Origin: Streptomyces violaceoruber
GTDB lineage: Bacteria > Actinomycetota > Actinomycetes > Streptomycetales > Streptomycetaceae
Assembly: GCA_000720805.1 (NCBI GenBank)
Contig: JODI01000120.1
Span: 1-19,227, forward strand
Reading direction: 5' to 3'
Length of the DNA stretch: 19,227 bases
The position numbers and the translations under genes were made by a program. Positions 1 through 9,598 of the stretch are shown piece by piece (positions within the stretch are counted from its first letter, which is position 1; every line of letters starts with the position of its first letter). The notes under the pieces were generated by a model. The model saw only the letters and a list, made by a program, of their open reading frames with translations. It was not told the DNA's origin and searched no databases.

Positions 1-40
1 CCCACCCACCCGCCCGACTCGCTCGGACATGGGGTGACCG

Positions 41-87
41 CCCCTTGGGGCTCCGCCCCGGAGCCGGGCGGGGACTCCGTCCCCCGC
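41..87. repeat. GC-rich double hairpin, extragenic palindrome type
   Basis: Two inverted repeats stand side by side: GGCTCCG/CGGAGCC (49-55 and 59-65) and GGGGAC/GTCCCC (70-75 and 79-84, 3-nt loop). GGGGCTCCGCCCCGG-like palindromes are common between Streptomyces genes and often act as transcription stops. This one probably ends a gene to the left of the window. I see no gene in 1-240; the stretch 88-240 shows nothing further that I can name. Confidence 0.45.
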
Positions 88-240
88 ACCTCTGACGGCT
101 CCACCGCGCGCCCCGCGGCTCGCTCGGCCACCCCGGTTCGGCGGATGCCAGTGGCCTTGGCGACGAGGCTCCTTCAGGGCCGAAACCGGGGCCTGGGAGG
201 CAGCCCACGGGCGTCGCGGCCGGGCACGGAGGCCGGCCGG

Positions 241-296
241 GAACGCCGAAGGGGCCGCCCGCACCACGGATGGCGGGCGGCCCCTTCGGGGCGTTC
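241..296 (-). terminator. Hairpin terminator of ndh
   Basis: A long inverted repeat starts 12 bases after the ndh stop codon. The left arm (241-262) and right arm (273-296) pair over about 22 bp with a 2-nt bulge and a 10-nt loop. There is no U-tract on the minus strand, as is usual for streptomycete stem-only terminators. Confidence 0.8.
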
Positions 297-308
297 GGTG
301 ACCGGAGG

Positions 309-1724
309 TCAGGAGGCCTTGGCCTGCTCGGCCTTCGGCTTCTCCTCGGCCCTGGACTTGTCCTCGGCCTTGCTCGCGGCAGCGACCGGCGCCGGCTTGG
401 CGGCCTCGTAGAACTCCTCGCGGGGAGTCTCCAGGGCACCCAGCGCGACGACCTCACGCTTGAGGAACATGGCGAGCGTCCAGTCGGCGAAGACGCGGAT
501 CTTCCGGTTCCAGGTCGGCATGGCCAGACCGTGGTAGCCGCGGTGCATGTACCAGGCGAGACGACCCTTGAGCTTGATCTTCATCTTGCCCATGACGATC
601 ATCGCGACGCCCTTGTGGAGGCCGAGGCCCGCCACCGCGCCCTTGTTGGCGTGCGAGTAGTCCTTCTGCGGGAAGCCCCGCATACCGGAGATCACGTTGT
701 CGCCGAGCACCCGCGCCTGACGGAGCGCGTGCTGCGCGTTCGGGGGGCACCAGGCGTTCTCGTTGCCCGCCTTGCGGCCGACGAGGTCCGGAACCTGGGC
801 GTTGTCGCCCGCGGCCCAGATGTAGTCCGTGCCCTTGACCTGCAGCGTCGCCTCGCAGTCGACGTGACCGCGGGGGCCGAGCGGAAGACCGTAGCGGGAC
901 AGGGCCGGGTTCGGCTTGACGCCCGCGGTCCAGACGATCGTGTTGGAGTCGACCTCGAGACCGTTCTTCAGCACCACGTGACCGTCGACGCAGGAGTCCA
1001 TCGAGGTGGAGAGGTAGACCTCGACCCCACGGCCCTCCAGGTGCTCCTTGCCGTACTGGCCGAGCTTCGGGCCGACCTCGGGCAGGATCTTGTCGGCGGC
1101 GTCGACGAGGACGAACCGCATGTCCTCGCGGGAGACGTTGTTGTAGTACTTCGCCGCGTCGCGGGCCATGTCCTCGACCTCGCCGATGGTCTCCGCACCC
1201 GCGAAGCCACCGCCGACGAAGACGAAGGTGAGCGCCTTGCGGCGGATCTCCTCGTCGTTCGTGGAATCGGCCTTGTCCAGCTGCTCGAGGACGTGGTTGC
1301 GCAGGCCGATGGCCTCCTCGATGCCCTTCATACCGATGCCCTGCTCGGCGAGGCCGGGGATCGGGAAGGTGCGGGAGACCGCGCCGAGCGCGACGACGAG
1401 GTAGTCGAAGGGCAGCTCGTACGCCTCGCCGACCAGCGGGGCGATCGTGGCGACCTTGCGGTCCTGGTCGATGGTGGTGACCCGACCGGTGAGGACCTCC
1501 GCCTTGGGCAGCACGCGTCGCAGGGGTACGACGACGTGGCGCGGGGAGATGCTGCCGGCGGCGGTTTCGGGGAGGAAGGGCTGGTAGGTCATGTACGACC
1601 GGGGGTCGACGACCGTGACGGTCGCCTCGCCGTAGCGCATCTTCTTCATGATGCGCCGAGCTGCGTACAGGCCTACGTACCCACCGCCTACTACGAGGAT
1701 CCTGGGACGCTCCGTGGTGCTCAT
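309..1724 (-). CDS. ndh: Type II NADH dehydrogenase (NDH-2)
   Basis: The 471-residue protein is a single-subunit, non-proton-pumping NADH:menaquinone oxidoreductase on the inner face of the membrane. It passes electrons from NADH to the quinone pool through FAD. Two Rossmann dinucleotide motifs are visible: VVGGGYVGLYAARR near residues 11-24 (FAD) and FVGGGFAGAE near 169-178 (NADH). The flavin-contact motif YIWAAGDNAQVPD is near 301-313. A C-terminal part (about 385-440) with aromatic and basic residues fits the membrane-contacting end of NDH-2. The last 30 residues are an Ala/Lys/Glu-rich tail, probably disordered. The ATG at 1724 lies just before the first Rossmann strand, although its Shine-Dalgarno is weak. 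It appears to be a single-gene unit with its own terminator and a Rex box upstream. Confidence 0.93.
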   Translation of the reverse strand: MSTTERPRILVVGGGYVGLYAARRIMKKMRYGEATVTVVDPRSYMTYQPFLPETAAGSISPRHVVVPLRRVLPKAEVLTGRVTTIDQDRKVATIAPLVGEAYELPFDYLVVALGAVSRTFPIPGLAEQGIGMKGIEEAIGLRNHVLEQLDKADSTNDEEIRRKALTFVFVGGGFAGAETIGEVEDMARDAAKYYNNVSREDMRFVLVDAADKILPEVGPKLGQYGKEHLEGRGVEVYLSTSMDSCVDGHVVLKNGLEVDSNTIVWTAGVKPNPALSRYGLPLGPRGHVDCEATLQVKGTDYIWAAGDNAQVPDLVGRKAGNENAWCPPNAQHALRQARVLGDNVISGMRGFPQKDYSHANKGAVAGLGLHKGVAMIVMGKMKIKLKGRLAWYMHRGYHGLAMPTWNRKIRVFADWTLAMFLKREVVALGALETPREEFYEAAKPAPVAAASKAEDKSRAEEKPKAEQAKAS

Positions 1725-1839
1725 GCCATCGAGTATCCACCTGCCCCAGGGGGGTCGCTCGTGCGCCCCTTCACAAGCTTGGTCGGTGTGTGTGCTATCC
1801 TCCGCCGCTCAAGTGATCCACGTCATGGCGCGAACCGGG

Positions 1840-1868
1840 AACCTGTGACCATGAGGACCCGTTGTCAA
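1840..1868 (-). promoter_or_regulatory. Candidate ndh promoter
   Basis: On the minus strand a consensus -35 TTGACA (1863-1868) is followed after 17 bp by CAGGTT (1840-1845). This would give a 5' leader of roughly 110 nt before the ndh ATG. It is a pattern match only. The Rex box lies about 180 bp further upstream, so a second, Rex-controlled promoter nearer 2040 is also possible (TTCGTG-17-TATGGC at 2034-2062 is a weak match). Confidence 0.35.
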
Positions 1869-1966
1869 TGCCGCGTGAGCTGCCCGTCCGGGTCGCCGGA
1901 CCCTGCGTGAGCCCCCTCGGCCGACCCCGCGCGAACCCTCCCCCGGACCCCCTCCCACACCCCTTC

Positions 1967-1978
1967 TGAACATGTTCA
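1967..1978. repeat. Perfect 12-bp palindrome upstream of ndh
   Basis: TGAACATGTTCA is a perfect dyad between ppx and ndh. It is flanked by a CCCCTT/AGGGGG arm pair with one bulged base, and partly overlaps a second small hairpin, GGGGGT/ACCCCC (1980-1985 and 1991-1996). It could be a further operator or a leader RNA hairpin. Confidence 0.35.
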
Positions 1979-2043
1979 AGGGGGTATCGAACCCCCGGAA
2001 GGGTCAACGGGGCCACTTTCGTGCTCCGGTAGGGCCATATTCC

Positions 2044-2061
2044 TTGTGAAGAACTTCACGA
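2044..2061. promoter_or_regulatory. Rex operator (ROP) upstream of ndh
   Basis: TTGTGAA-GAAC-TTCACGA matches the 7-4-7 dyad TTGTGAA-N4-TTCACAA of the NADH-sensing repressor Rex at all but one arm position. In Streptomyces, Rex represses respiratory genes and releases DNA when the NADH/NAD+ ratio rises. The downstream gene on this strand is an NADH dehydrogenase. The box sits about 320 bp before the ndh ATG and just past the ppx terminator, so ndh is the natural target. Confidence 0.8.
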
Positions 2062-2082
2062 ACTTTTCCGGCGACACGTCAT

Positions 2083-2106
2083 CGAGGGGCCCCGGAGGAC
2101 CCCTCG
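2083..2106 (-). terminator. Hairpin terminator of ppx/gppA
   Basis: CGAGGGG (2083-2089) and CCCCTCG (2100-2106) form a perfect 7-bp stem with a 10-nt loop, about 60 bases after the ppx stop codon. It separates the divIC-DUF501-ppx transcript from the Rex/ndh promoter region. Confidence 0.6.
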
Positions 2107-2168
2107 GACGCGCTCATACGTTGTCCCACCTGCTCAGCAGAGGCCAACAGAAGATCAGGAACGGGCGC

Positions 2169-3110
2169 CTACGCCACCGAGAACGCGATGCCGTCGAGGA
2201 TGTCGTGCTCACTCACCACGACCTCCTCCGCACCGATCCGTTCCATGATCGAGAGGAGGACGAGAGCACCCGCGCCGATCACGTCGACGCGCCCCGGATG
2301 CATGGAGGGGACGGCCGCGCGCTCGGCGTGGGTGGAGTGCAGGAGCCGGTCGGTGACCTCGCGGACCTTGTCGTACGGGATCCGGGAGTGGTGGATCGCC
2401 GCCGGGTCGTACTCGGCCAGGTCCTGCGCGATCGCGGAGACCGTCGTCACCGAGCCGGCCAGGCCCACCAGCGTGCGCGCCTCGCGCAACGGGACCGTCT
2501 GCTCGGCGAGGTCGAGGGCCGCCTCGATGTCGGCCCGCATCGCCGCGATCTGCTCCGGCGTCGGCGGGTCCGTCACCTTGCCGTCCGCCACCAGGTGGCG
2601 CTCGGTCATCCGGACGCAGCCGACGTCCACCGAACGGGCCGCCCGCACGTGGTCCTCGCCCACGACGAACTCGGTCGAGCCGCCCCCGATGTCCACGACC
2701 AGGAACGGGCGGCGCAGGTCGTCCCGTCCCGCCAGTTCCCGCGTCGCCCCGGTGAAGGAGAACTCGGCCTCCTGGTCACCGGTGATGACCTCGGGCTCGA
2801 CCCCCAGGATGTCCAGCACCCCGCGTACGAACTCGTCCCGGTTCTCCGCGTCCCGGGAGGCGGACGTCGCCACGAAACGCAGACGCTCCGCGCCGTGCTC
2901 CTTGATGGCCGCCGCGTACTGACGGCACGCGGCGAAGGTCCGCTCCAGCGCCTCGGGGGCGAGACGGCCCGTCCGGTCGACGCCCTGGCCGAGCCGGACG
3001 ATCGTCATACGGCGGTCCAGATCGACCAGTTCACCGGTCCCGGGGTCCGCGTCCGCGACGAGGAGGCGGATGGAGTTCGTACCGCAGTCGATGGCGGCGA
3101 CTCGGGTCAC
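2169..3110 (-). CDS. ppx: Ppx/GppA family exopolyphosphatase / pppGpp phosphohydrolase
   Basis: The 313-residue protein has the actin-like ATPase fold of Ppx/GppA enzymes, which hydrolyse inorganic polyphosphate or pppGpp. The family signature AAIDCGTNSIRLL is at residues 5-17, the second phosphate-binding loop VVDIGGGSTEF at 138-148, and GLAGSVTT at 216-223. The length fits the short actinobacterial form, which lacks the C-terminal HD-like domains of E. coli Ppx. I chose the GTG at 3110 because AAGGAGG stands 8-9 bases upstream and because the start overlaps the DUF501 stop codon (GTGA), a sign of translational coupling. An upstream in-frame ATG at 3173 lies inside the preceding gene and is unlikely. 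Mycobacteria have the same eno, FtsB-like, DUF501, ppx order. Which substrate dominates cannot be read from the sequence. Confidence 0.9.
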   Translation of the reverse strand: MTRVAAIDCGTNSIRLLVADADPGTGELVDLDRRMTIVRLGQGVDRTGRLAPEALERTFAACRQYAAAIKEHGAERLRFVATSASRDAENRDEFVRGVLDILGVEPEVITGDQEAEFSFTGATRELAGRDDLRRPFLVVDIGGGSTEFVVGEDHVRAARSVDVGCVRMTERHLVADGKVTDPPTPEQIAAMRADIEAALDLAEQTVPLREARTLVGLAGSVTTVSAIAQDLAEYDPAAIHHSRIPYDKVREVTDRLLHSTHAERAAVPSMHPGRVDVIGAGALVLLSIMERIGAEEVVVSEHDILDGIAFSVA

Positions 3111-3652
3111 TGATCGTCCTCCTTCACGGGGCCGTCCTGCGGGAGCGTCACGCACGCCCCCTTGCGCCACCACTCGGGCAGCATCTGAAGCGCCTCATCC
3201 CCCAGCGGGTTCACACCGGGTCCGGCGGCCAGGGAGTGGGCGACCAGGACGTGCAGGCACTTCACCCGGTCCGGCATGCCGCCCGCGCTGGGAAAGCCCT
3301 TCAGCTCCTCGATCTCGTCGCGGCGCCGGATGTAGTCCTCGTGCGCGGCCCGGTAGGCGGCGGCCAGCTCCGGGTCGCTCTCCAGACGGGCCGTCATCTC
3401 CTTCATCACGCCGTTCGCCTCCAGCGTGCCGATCGCCGAGGACGCCTTCGGGCACGTCAGGTAGTACAGCGTCGGGAACGGCGTGCCGTCGGGCAGGCGC
3501 GGGGCCGTCTCCACGACGTCCGGCTGTCCGCACGGGCAGCGGTGCGCGATGGCGCGCAGACCGCGCGGCGGGCGGCCCAGCTGCTGCTTGAAGGCCTCGA
3601 CGTCCGCGTCGGTGGGCTCGGTGCGCGGGGTGGTCGGCGGGGGCGTTTGCAT
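3107..3652 (-). CDS. DUF501 family protein
   Basis: The 181-residue cytosolic protein belongs to DUF501, a family of unknown biochemical function found in most actinobacteria between divIC/FtsB and ppx. Seen here: a Pro-rich N-terminus, then FKQQLGRPPRGLRAIAHRCPCG with a CPC motif, DGTPFPTLYYLTCP, and later GMPDRVKCLHVLVAHSLA and NPLGDEAL. The CPC, TCP, KCLH and CLH-type residues suggest a metal or thiol role, but this is inference. I prefer the ATG at 3652. A GTG at 3724 overlaps the divIC stop (GTGA) and would add 24 residues, but that stretch is a poorly coding run of ACCTCAG-like repeats without a good Shine-Dalgarno. The stop overlaps the ppx start. Confidence 0.8.
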   Translation of the reverse strand: MQTPPPTTPRTEPTDADVEAFKQQLGRPPRGLRAIAHRCPCGQPDVVETAPRLPDGTPFPTLYYLTCPKASSAIGTLEANGVMKEMTARLESDPELAAAYRAAHEDYIRRRDEIEELKGFPSAGGMPDRVKCLHVLVAHSLAAGPGVNPLGDEALQMLPEWWRKGACVTLPQDGPVKEDDQ

Positions 3653-3720
3653 GCCTGTACGAGAGTCTCTCTGAGGTATCTGAGGTCTGAGGTACTGCGG
3701 AATATGAGGTGGCCGGCGGT

Positions 3721-4197
3721 TCACTGGTCGGAGGCGTCGGCCTTGTCGACGCCGTCCCAGACGTTCGCGTACCAGGAGCGGTCGGCCGCGCCCAGATCGG
3801 CGTGTGACTGCTCGGCCGCCTTCGGGTCGATGACGATGAAACCGGTCTCACCCGGCATCACGTAGTGCAGCCGCCGCCGGATCTGCTGCGCCGCGTACGC
3901 GTCGTCCTGCCAGCGTGCCTTGAGGTCGCGCAGGTGCTCGACCCGCTGCCGGGCCTGCTCCTGCAGACGCTGCTGGTCGGCGATGTCGGCGCGCTGGGAG
4001 ACGTACTGCCTTATGGGATAGGCGAGTGCCACGACCAGCGTGCACAGCACGAGGGCGAGCAGCGCCGCGCGGCCGGTGAGCCGGGAGCGGCGGGCCTGCC
4101 GTTTGGTCTGGGATCGGTAGACACGGGCCGCCGTCTGCTCGCCGAGCAGCCTGATCCTGGTCGCGGTGGAGAACCGGTCCCGGTCCTTCACGGCCAT
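3721..4197 (-). CDS. divIC: Septum formation initiator DivIC/FtsB-like
   Basis: The 158-residue bitopic membrane protein is expected to join FtsL and FtsQ in the divisome and activate septal peptidoglycan synthesis. The layout is typical: a basic cytoplasmic N-terminus (1-41), one transmembrane helix (about 42-60), a coiled coil rich in Q, R, E and L (about 64-100), then a small extracellular domain with YAAQQIRRRLHYVMPGETGF (101-120), which contains the conserved arginine-rich strand and the PGE turn of the family. The ATG at 4197 is preceded by GGGGAGG at good spacing. An ATG five codons upstream (4212) lacks this. It lies 131 bp after eno, and the DUF501 gene follows directly. In S. coelicolor the same position is occupied by divIC. 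Confidence 0.88.
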   Translation of the reverse strand: MAVKDRDRFSTATRIRLLGEQTAARVYRSQTKRQARRSRLTGRAALLALVLCTLVVALAYPIRQYVSQRADIADQQRLQEQARQRVEHLRDLKARWQDDAYAAQQIRRRLHYVMPGETGFIVIDPKAAEQSHADLGAADRSWYANVWDGVDKADASDQ

Positions 4198-4220
4198 GTC
4201 CCGCCTCCCCATCACACGTG

Positions 4221-4265
4221 CGTACGTCCCCGCACACGGTACGGGACCGGGTACGGGGACGTACG
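4221..4265. repeat. 12-bp inverted repeat in the eno-divIC gap
   Basis: CGTACGTCCCCG (4221-4232) is the exact reverse complement of CGGGGACGTACG (4254-4265). The 21-nt loop contains a smaller CGGT/ACCG stem (4237-4240 and 4246-4249). It lies about 24 bp upstream of the divIC start, so it could be a second terminator for eno, an operator or a structured divIC leader. Confidence 0.6.
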
Positions 4266-4294
4266 TACGACTGGCTAAGGATTGACCCCGGCGA

Positions 4295-4318
4295 GGCCGG
4301 TCCTTGAAGCGACCGGCC
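4295..4318 (-). terminator. Hairpin terminator of eno
   Basis: GGCCGGTC (4295-4302) and GACCGGCC (4311-4318) form a perfect 8-bp stem with the loop CTTGAAGC, starting 10 bases after the eno stop codon. Confidence 0.65.
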
Positions 4319-4328
4319 CGTGAAGCGG

Positions 4329-6953
<2,625 letters not shown>

Positions 6954-6959
6954 TCATCC

Positions 6960-6997
6960 CACACTTTCACCAACCCGGACATTCGGCGCGAAGTGTG
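6960..6997 (-). terminator. Possible weak terminator of rpfC
   Basis: CACACTT (6960-6966) pairs with AAGTGTG (6991-6997) across a 24-nt loop, about 25 bases after the rpfC stop. The loop is long and there is no U-tract, so the call is tentative. No other stop signal is visible between rpfC and the rpfA promoter. Confidence 0.25.
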
Positions 6998-7021
6998 TGT
7001 GAACTCCCGCTGCTTTTCGCC

Positions 7022-8074
7022 CTATTCGACACCAAGTCCAAGGGTCTGACCGGGAGTGATGCGACTCGGGTCGGTACCGATGGCCTGCTTGTTCTCCTCG
7101 TAGAGCGCACGCCATCCGCCTTGGAGGCCAAGGGAGTCGGCGATGGACCCGAGCGTGTCCCCGACGCGAACCGTGTACGAGTCACCGCGGGCGGCGTGAC
7201 GGCCGCCGGAGGAGCCGGCGTCGTCGGCGTCGGCGAGCGTGCCTTCCGGGGCGCTGTCGCCGCGGTGCTTGCCGCCGCTGGCCGTGACGTCGAGGGCTCC
7301 GGTGTCGACGAGGCTCGAAGTGCCGCCCACCCGCCAGGAGTTGTCCGGGATATCCGAGTTGTCCTGCTTGGCGGCACCCGCGGACGTGTCGTCGGGGTTC
7401 TGCGAGCCACCGGATTCCGGACCGGAACCGGCGGCACCCGACGAACCCGAGGAATCAGAGGAAGAGTCGGACTTGGCCGAATTGTCCACCGGACCCGAGG
7501 AATTCGACGTACCCGAGGAGGCGTCCGACGACGGGGTGGAGGCGGACGGCGAAGGTGTGCCCGAGGTCGCACCCGAGGACGAACTTCCGGATGAACCGGA
7601 CAGCAAACCGCCGGAGTCGGACAAGCCGGACGAGTCCGATTCGTTCGACGCGTCCGATCCACCGCCTCCCAGACCCGTGTCGACATCGGCCGACGCGGAG
7701 TCCTTGCTCAGCCCGTTGAGCAGGCCGCAGGTGGACCAGTAGCCGACACCCTTGTCGGCGAGGATCTTCTCGGCGACCGCGATCTGCTGGTTGCGGCTGG
7801 CCTGGTCGGGGCGCGAGGCGTAGTCGAGACCGCCGTGCTTCTCCCAGTCCGCCTGGGCGATGTGGAGTCCGCCGTAGTACCCGTCGCCGCTGTTCTCGCT
7901 CCAGGAGCCGCCGGTCTCGCAGTTGGCGACCTGGTCCCAGGTGGTGCCGCTGGCCGCGCTGGCGCCGGTGGCGGCGAGCAGCGGGATCGCGATGGCGGTG
8001 CCGGTCACTCCGGCCGCGACGAGGAGAGCCGGGGCCTGGCGGGGGCGACGATGACGGCCGTTCCCGGAGAGCAT
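7022..8074 (-). CDS. rpfC: Resuscitation-promoting factor-like enzyme with long linker and LysM
   Basis: The 350-residue secreted peptidoglycan hydrolase is paralogous to the adjacent rpfA. The signal peptide (1-40, ending ASA) is followed by the Rpf domain (about 42-118) with catalytic E53 in CETGGSWS and the GDGYYGGLHI and QIAVAEKIL motifs of the family. Next comes an unusually long low-complexity linker (about 127-290) of Ser, Gly, Asp and Pro. A C-terminal LysM (about 297-350: YTVRVGDTLGSIA...RITPGQTLGLG) ends the protein. The ATG at 8074 has AAAGG 9 bases upstream. The layout matches S. coelicolor RpfC (SCO3098). No ydaO riboswitch is visible upstream, so unlike rpfA it seems to be controlled at its promoter. 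The acidic, serine-rich linker may span the wall layer. That is inference. Confidence 0.88.
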   Translation of the reverse strand: MLSGNGRHRRPRQAPALLVAAGVTGTAIAIPLLAATGASAASGTTWDQVANCETGGSWSENSGDGYYGGLHIAQADWEKHGGLDYASRPDQASRNQQIAVAEKILADKGVGYWSTCGLLNGLSKDSASADVDTGLGGGGSDASNESDSSGLSDSGGLLSGSSGSSSSGATSGTPSPSASTPSSDASSGTSNSSGPVDNSAKSDSSSDSSGSSGAAGSGPESGGSQNPDDTSAGAAKQDNSDIPDNSWRVGGTSSLVDTGALDVTASGGKHRGDSAPEGTLADADDAGSSGGRHAARGDSYTVRVGDTLGSIADSLGLQGGWRALYEENKQAIGTDPSRITPGQTLGLGVE

Positions 8075-8142
8075 GCGGAGACCTTTCGCGAGACAACGGT
8101 GACCGACGCGGCACTCGACACTCGGCGCCGCGCTGATCCGTG

Positions 8143-8170
8143 AACGTATAGGCAGACGATCACTTGTCAC
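8143..8170 (-). promoter_or_regulatory. rpfC promoter region
   Basis: On the minus strand TTGTGA (8165-8170) lies 16 bp before TATACG (8143-8148), about 70 bp before the start codon. The -35 is embedded in the palindrome at 8162-8174, so a bound regulator would directly affect polymerase. Confidence 0.4.
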
Positions 8171-8203
8171 AAGTTAATGCCGCGCAGATCACGTGAAGAT
8201 CAC
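8162..8203. promoter_or_regulatory. Palindrome and 11-bp-phased direct repeats upstream of rpfC
   Basis: ACTTGT-C-ACAAGT (8162-8174) is a perfect 6-1-6 dyad. Eleven bases further on are two direct repeats AGATCAC (8186-8192 and 8197-8203) spaced one helical turn apart, with CACGTG (8190-8195) across the first. Direct repeats at 11-bp spacing are typical of OmpR-family response regulators, and rpf genes are MtrA targets in mycobacteria. Assigning a regulator here is inference. Confidence 0.45.
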
Positions 8204-8224
8204 AGACTTGAGCGCGTGTCACCT

Positions 8225-9598
8225 TTACGCAGGTGGGACCAGTCGGCCACGGGGCGTGAACTCGACGGGCAGCGTACGCAGTCCCCGCATGATGAGCCCG
8301 CCGCGCCAGCGCAACTCGGCCGGATCCACGGCGAGTCGCAGGTCCGGCAGGCGGGTCAGCAGGGTGGCGAGGGCGGTCTGGCCCTCCAGCCGCGCCAGGG
8401 GCGCCCCCAGGCAGTAGTGAATGCCGTGGCCGTACCCGAGGTGTTGGTTGTCACGCCGGGACAGGTCGAGGGTGTCCGGATCGGCGAACCGCTCCGGATC
8501 CCGGTCGGCGGCGGCGAGTACGACGAGGACGGGGTCGCCGGCCGCGATGTCCTGCCCGCCGATGCTGACCGGCCGGGTGGCGAAGCGCCACGTGGCGAGC
8601 TCCACGGGGCCGTCGTAGCGGAGGAGTTCCTCGATGCCCGTCTCCAGGAGCCCGCGTTCGCCGGCGGCGAGGGACTGCTGCAGCCGGTCACGCTGGTCGG
8701 GGTGCGTGAGAAGGGCGTAGGTGCCGTTGCCGATGAGGTTGACGGTGGTCTCGAACCCTGCGAAGAGCAATATGAAGGCCATCGCGGCGGCCTCGTTCTC
8801 GGTGAGGTGCTCACCGTGGTCGGAGGCACGGATCAGGCCGGAGATGAGGTCCTCGCCGGGGGCGGCCGCGTCGGGAAGAGCCTCGCGTTTGCGGTGGATG
8901 AGCTCGGCGAGGTAGCCGCGCATCTTCTTCACCGACCGGGCGACACCTCCGCGCGGCCCGCCGCCGTGCCGGATCATCATGCCCGCCCAGTCGCGGAAGT
9001 CGTCCTGGTCCTCGCGGGGAACGCCGAGCAGGTCGCAGATCGCGTAGATGGGGAGGGGGAAGGCGAAGTCGTGGATGAGATCGGCGCTCCCTTCCCGCAC
9101 GAACTGGTCGATGAGGTCGTCGGTGAGTTCCCGCACGCGGGGGGCGAACTCGGCGACACGTCTCGGCGTGAACGCTTTGGACACGAGCCGCCGCAGCCGT
9201 GTGTGGTCCGGCGGATCGATGTTGAGCAGATGGGTCATCAACTCGGCCTTGCGCTCACCCGGGATGCCGGTCTTGCCCTTGGCGTGCGCGGGTTCGTCGT
9301 GATGTGCCGGGTTCTTGGAGAGCCTCGTGTCGGCGAGCGCCTGCTTGGCATCGACATAACGGGTGACCAGCCAGGCCTCCACCCCACTGGGGAGTTTCGT
9401 CCGGTGCACGGGGGCGTTTTCGCGGAGCCAGGCGTAGGTGGGGTAGGGGTCGGTGGCGAACTCCCAGGTGAAGAGCTCGGGAGGGTCGTTGGACAGGATC
9501 GGGGGGAGGCACTGGTCGATCGCCGGCTGGGTGGTCGCGGGCGGGTCGGCCGCGGGCAGGTCGGTCGGGAGATGGTTGCTCGGGCGATGGTTGGTCAC
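8225..9598 (-). CDS. Cytochrome P450 (CYP107-like)
   Basis: The 457-residue soluble heme monooxygenase needs partner ferredoxin and reductase encoded elsewhere. The diagnostic motifs are present: C-helix region LLNIDPPDHTRLRRLVSKAF (124-143), I-helix oxygen-binding AGFETT (280-285), K-helix ExxR (E324-R327), and the heme loop HLGYGHGIHYCLGAPLAR with the cysteine ligand C396. The usual Phe of the heme loop is Tyr. The first 40 residues are a Pro/Asp/Thr-rich extension. The GTG at 9598 has GGGAGG at good distance and overlaps the mazG stop (GTGA), so the two genes are probably coupled. S. coelicolor has a P450 in the same place (I recall CYP107U1, linked to sporulation). The substrate cannot be told from the sequence. 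Confidence 0.92.
   Translation of the reverse strand: MTNHRPSNHLPTDLPAADPPATTQPAIDQCLPPILSNDPPELFTWEFATDPYPTYAWLRENAPVHRTKLPSGVEAWLVTRYVDAKQALADTRLSKNPAHHDEPAHAKGKTGIPGERKAELMTHLLNIDPPDHTRLRRLVSKAFTPRRVAEFAPRVRELTDDLIDQFVREGSADLIHDFAFPLPIYAICDLLGVPREDQDDFRDWAGMMIRHGGGPRGGVARSVKKMRGYLAELIHRKREALPDAAAPGEDLISGLIRASDHGEHLTENEAAAMAFILLFAGFETTVNLIGNGTYALLTHPDQRDRLQQSLAAGERGLLETGIEELLRYDGPVELATWRFATRPVSIGGQDIAAGDPVLVVLAAADRDPERFADPDTLDLSRRDNQHLGYGHGIHYCLGAPLARLEGQTALATLLTRLPDLRLAVDPAELRWRGGLIMRGLRTLPVEFTPRGRLVPPA

Noticed and set aside
270..1910. Long open frame on the plus strand opposite ndh, and similar ones at 4320-5699, 11389-13149 and 16249-18102
   Set aside because: They are antisense to well-supported genes and arise from the high G+C at third codon positions. 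The products are Arg/Val/Gly-rich without domains.
1967..1978. LexA (SOS) box reading of the GAACATGTTC core
   Set aside because: The actinobacterial SOS box has GAAC-N4-GTTC. Here the spacer is only 2 bases.
3653..3724. GTG at 3724 as the DUF501 gene start
   Set aside because: It overlaps the divIC stop but lacks a Shine-Dalgarno, and the added 24 residues come from repeat-like DNA. Kept as an alternative only.
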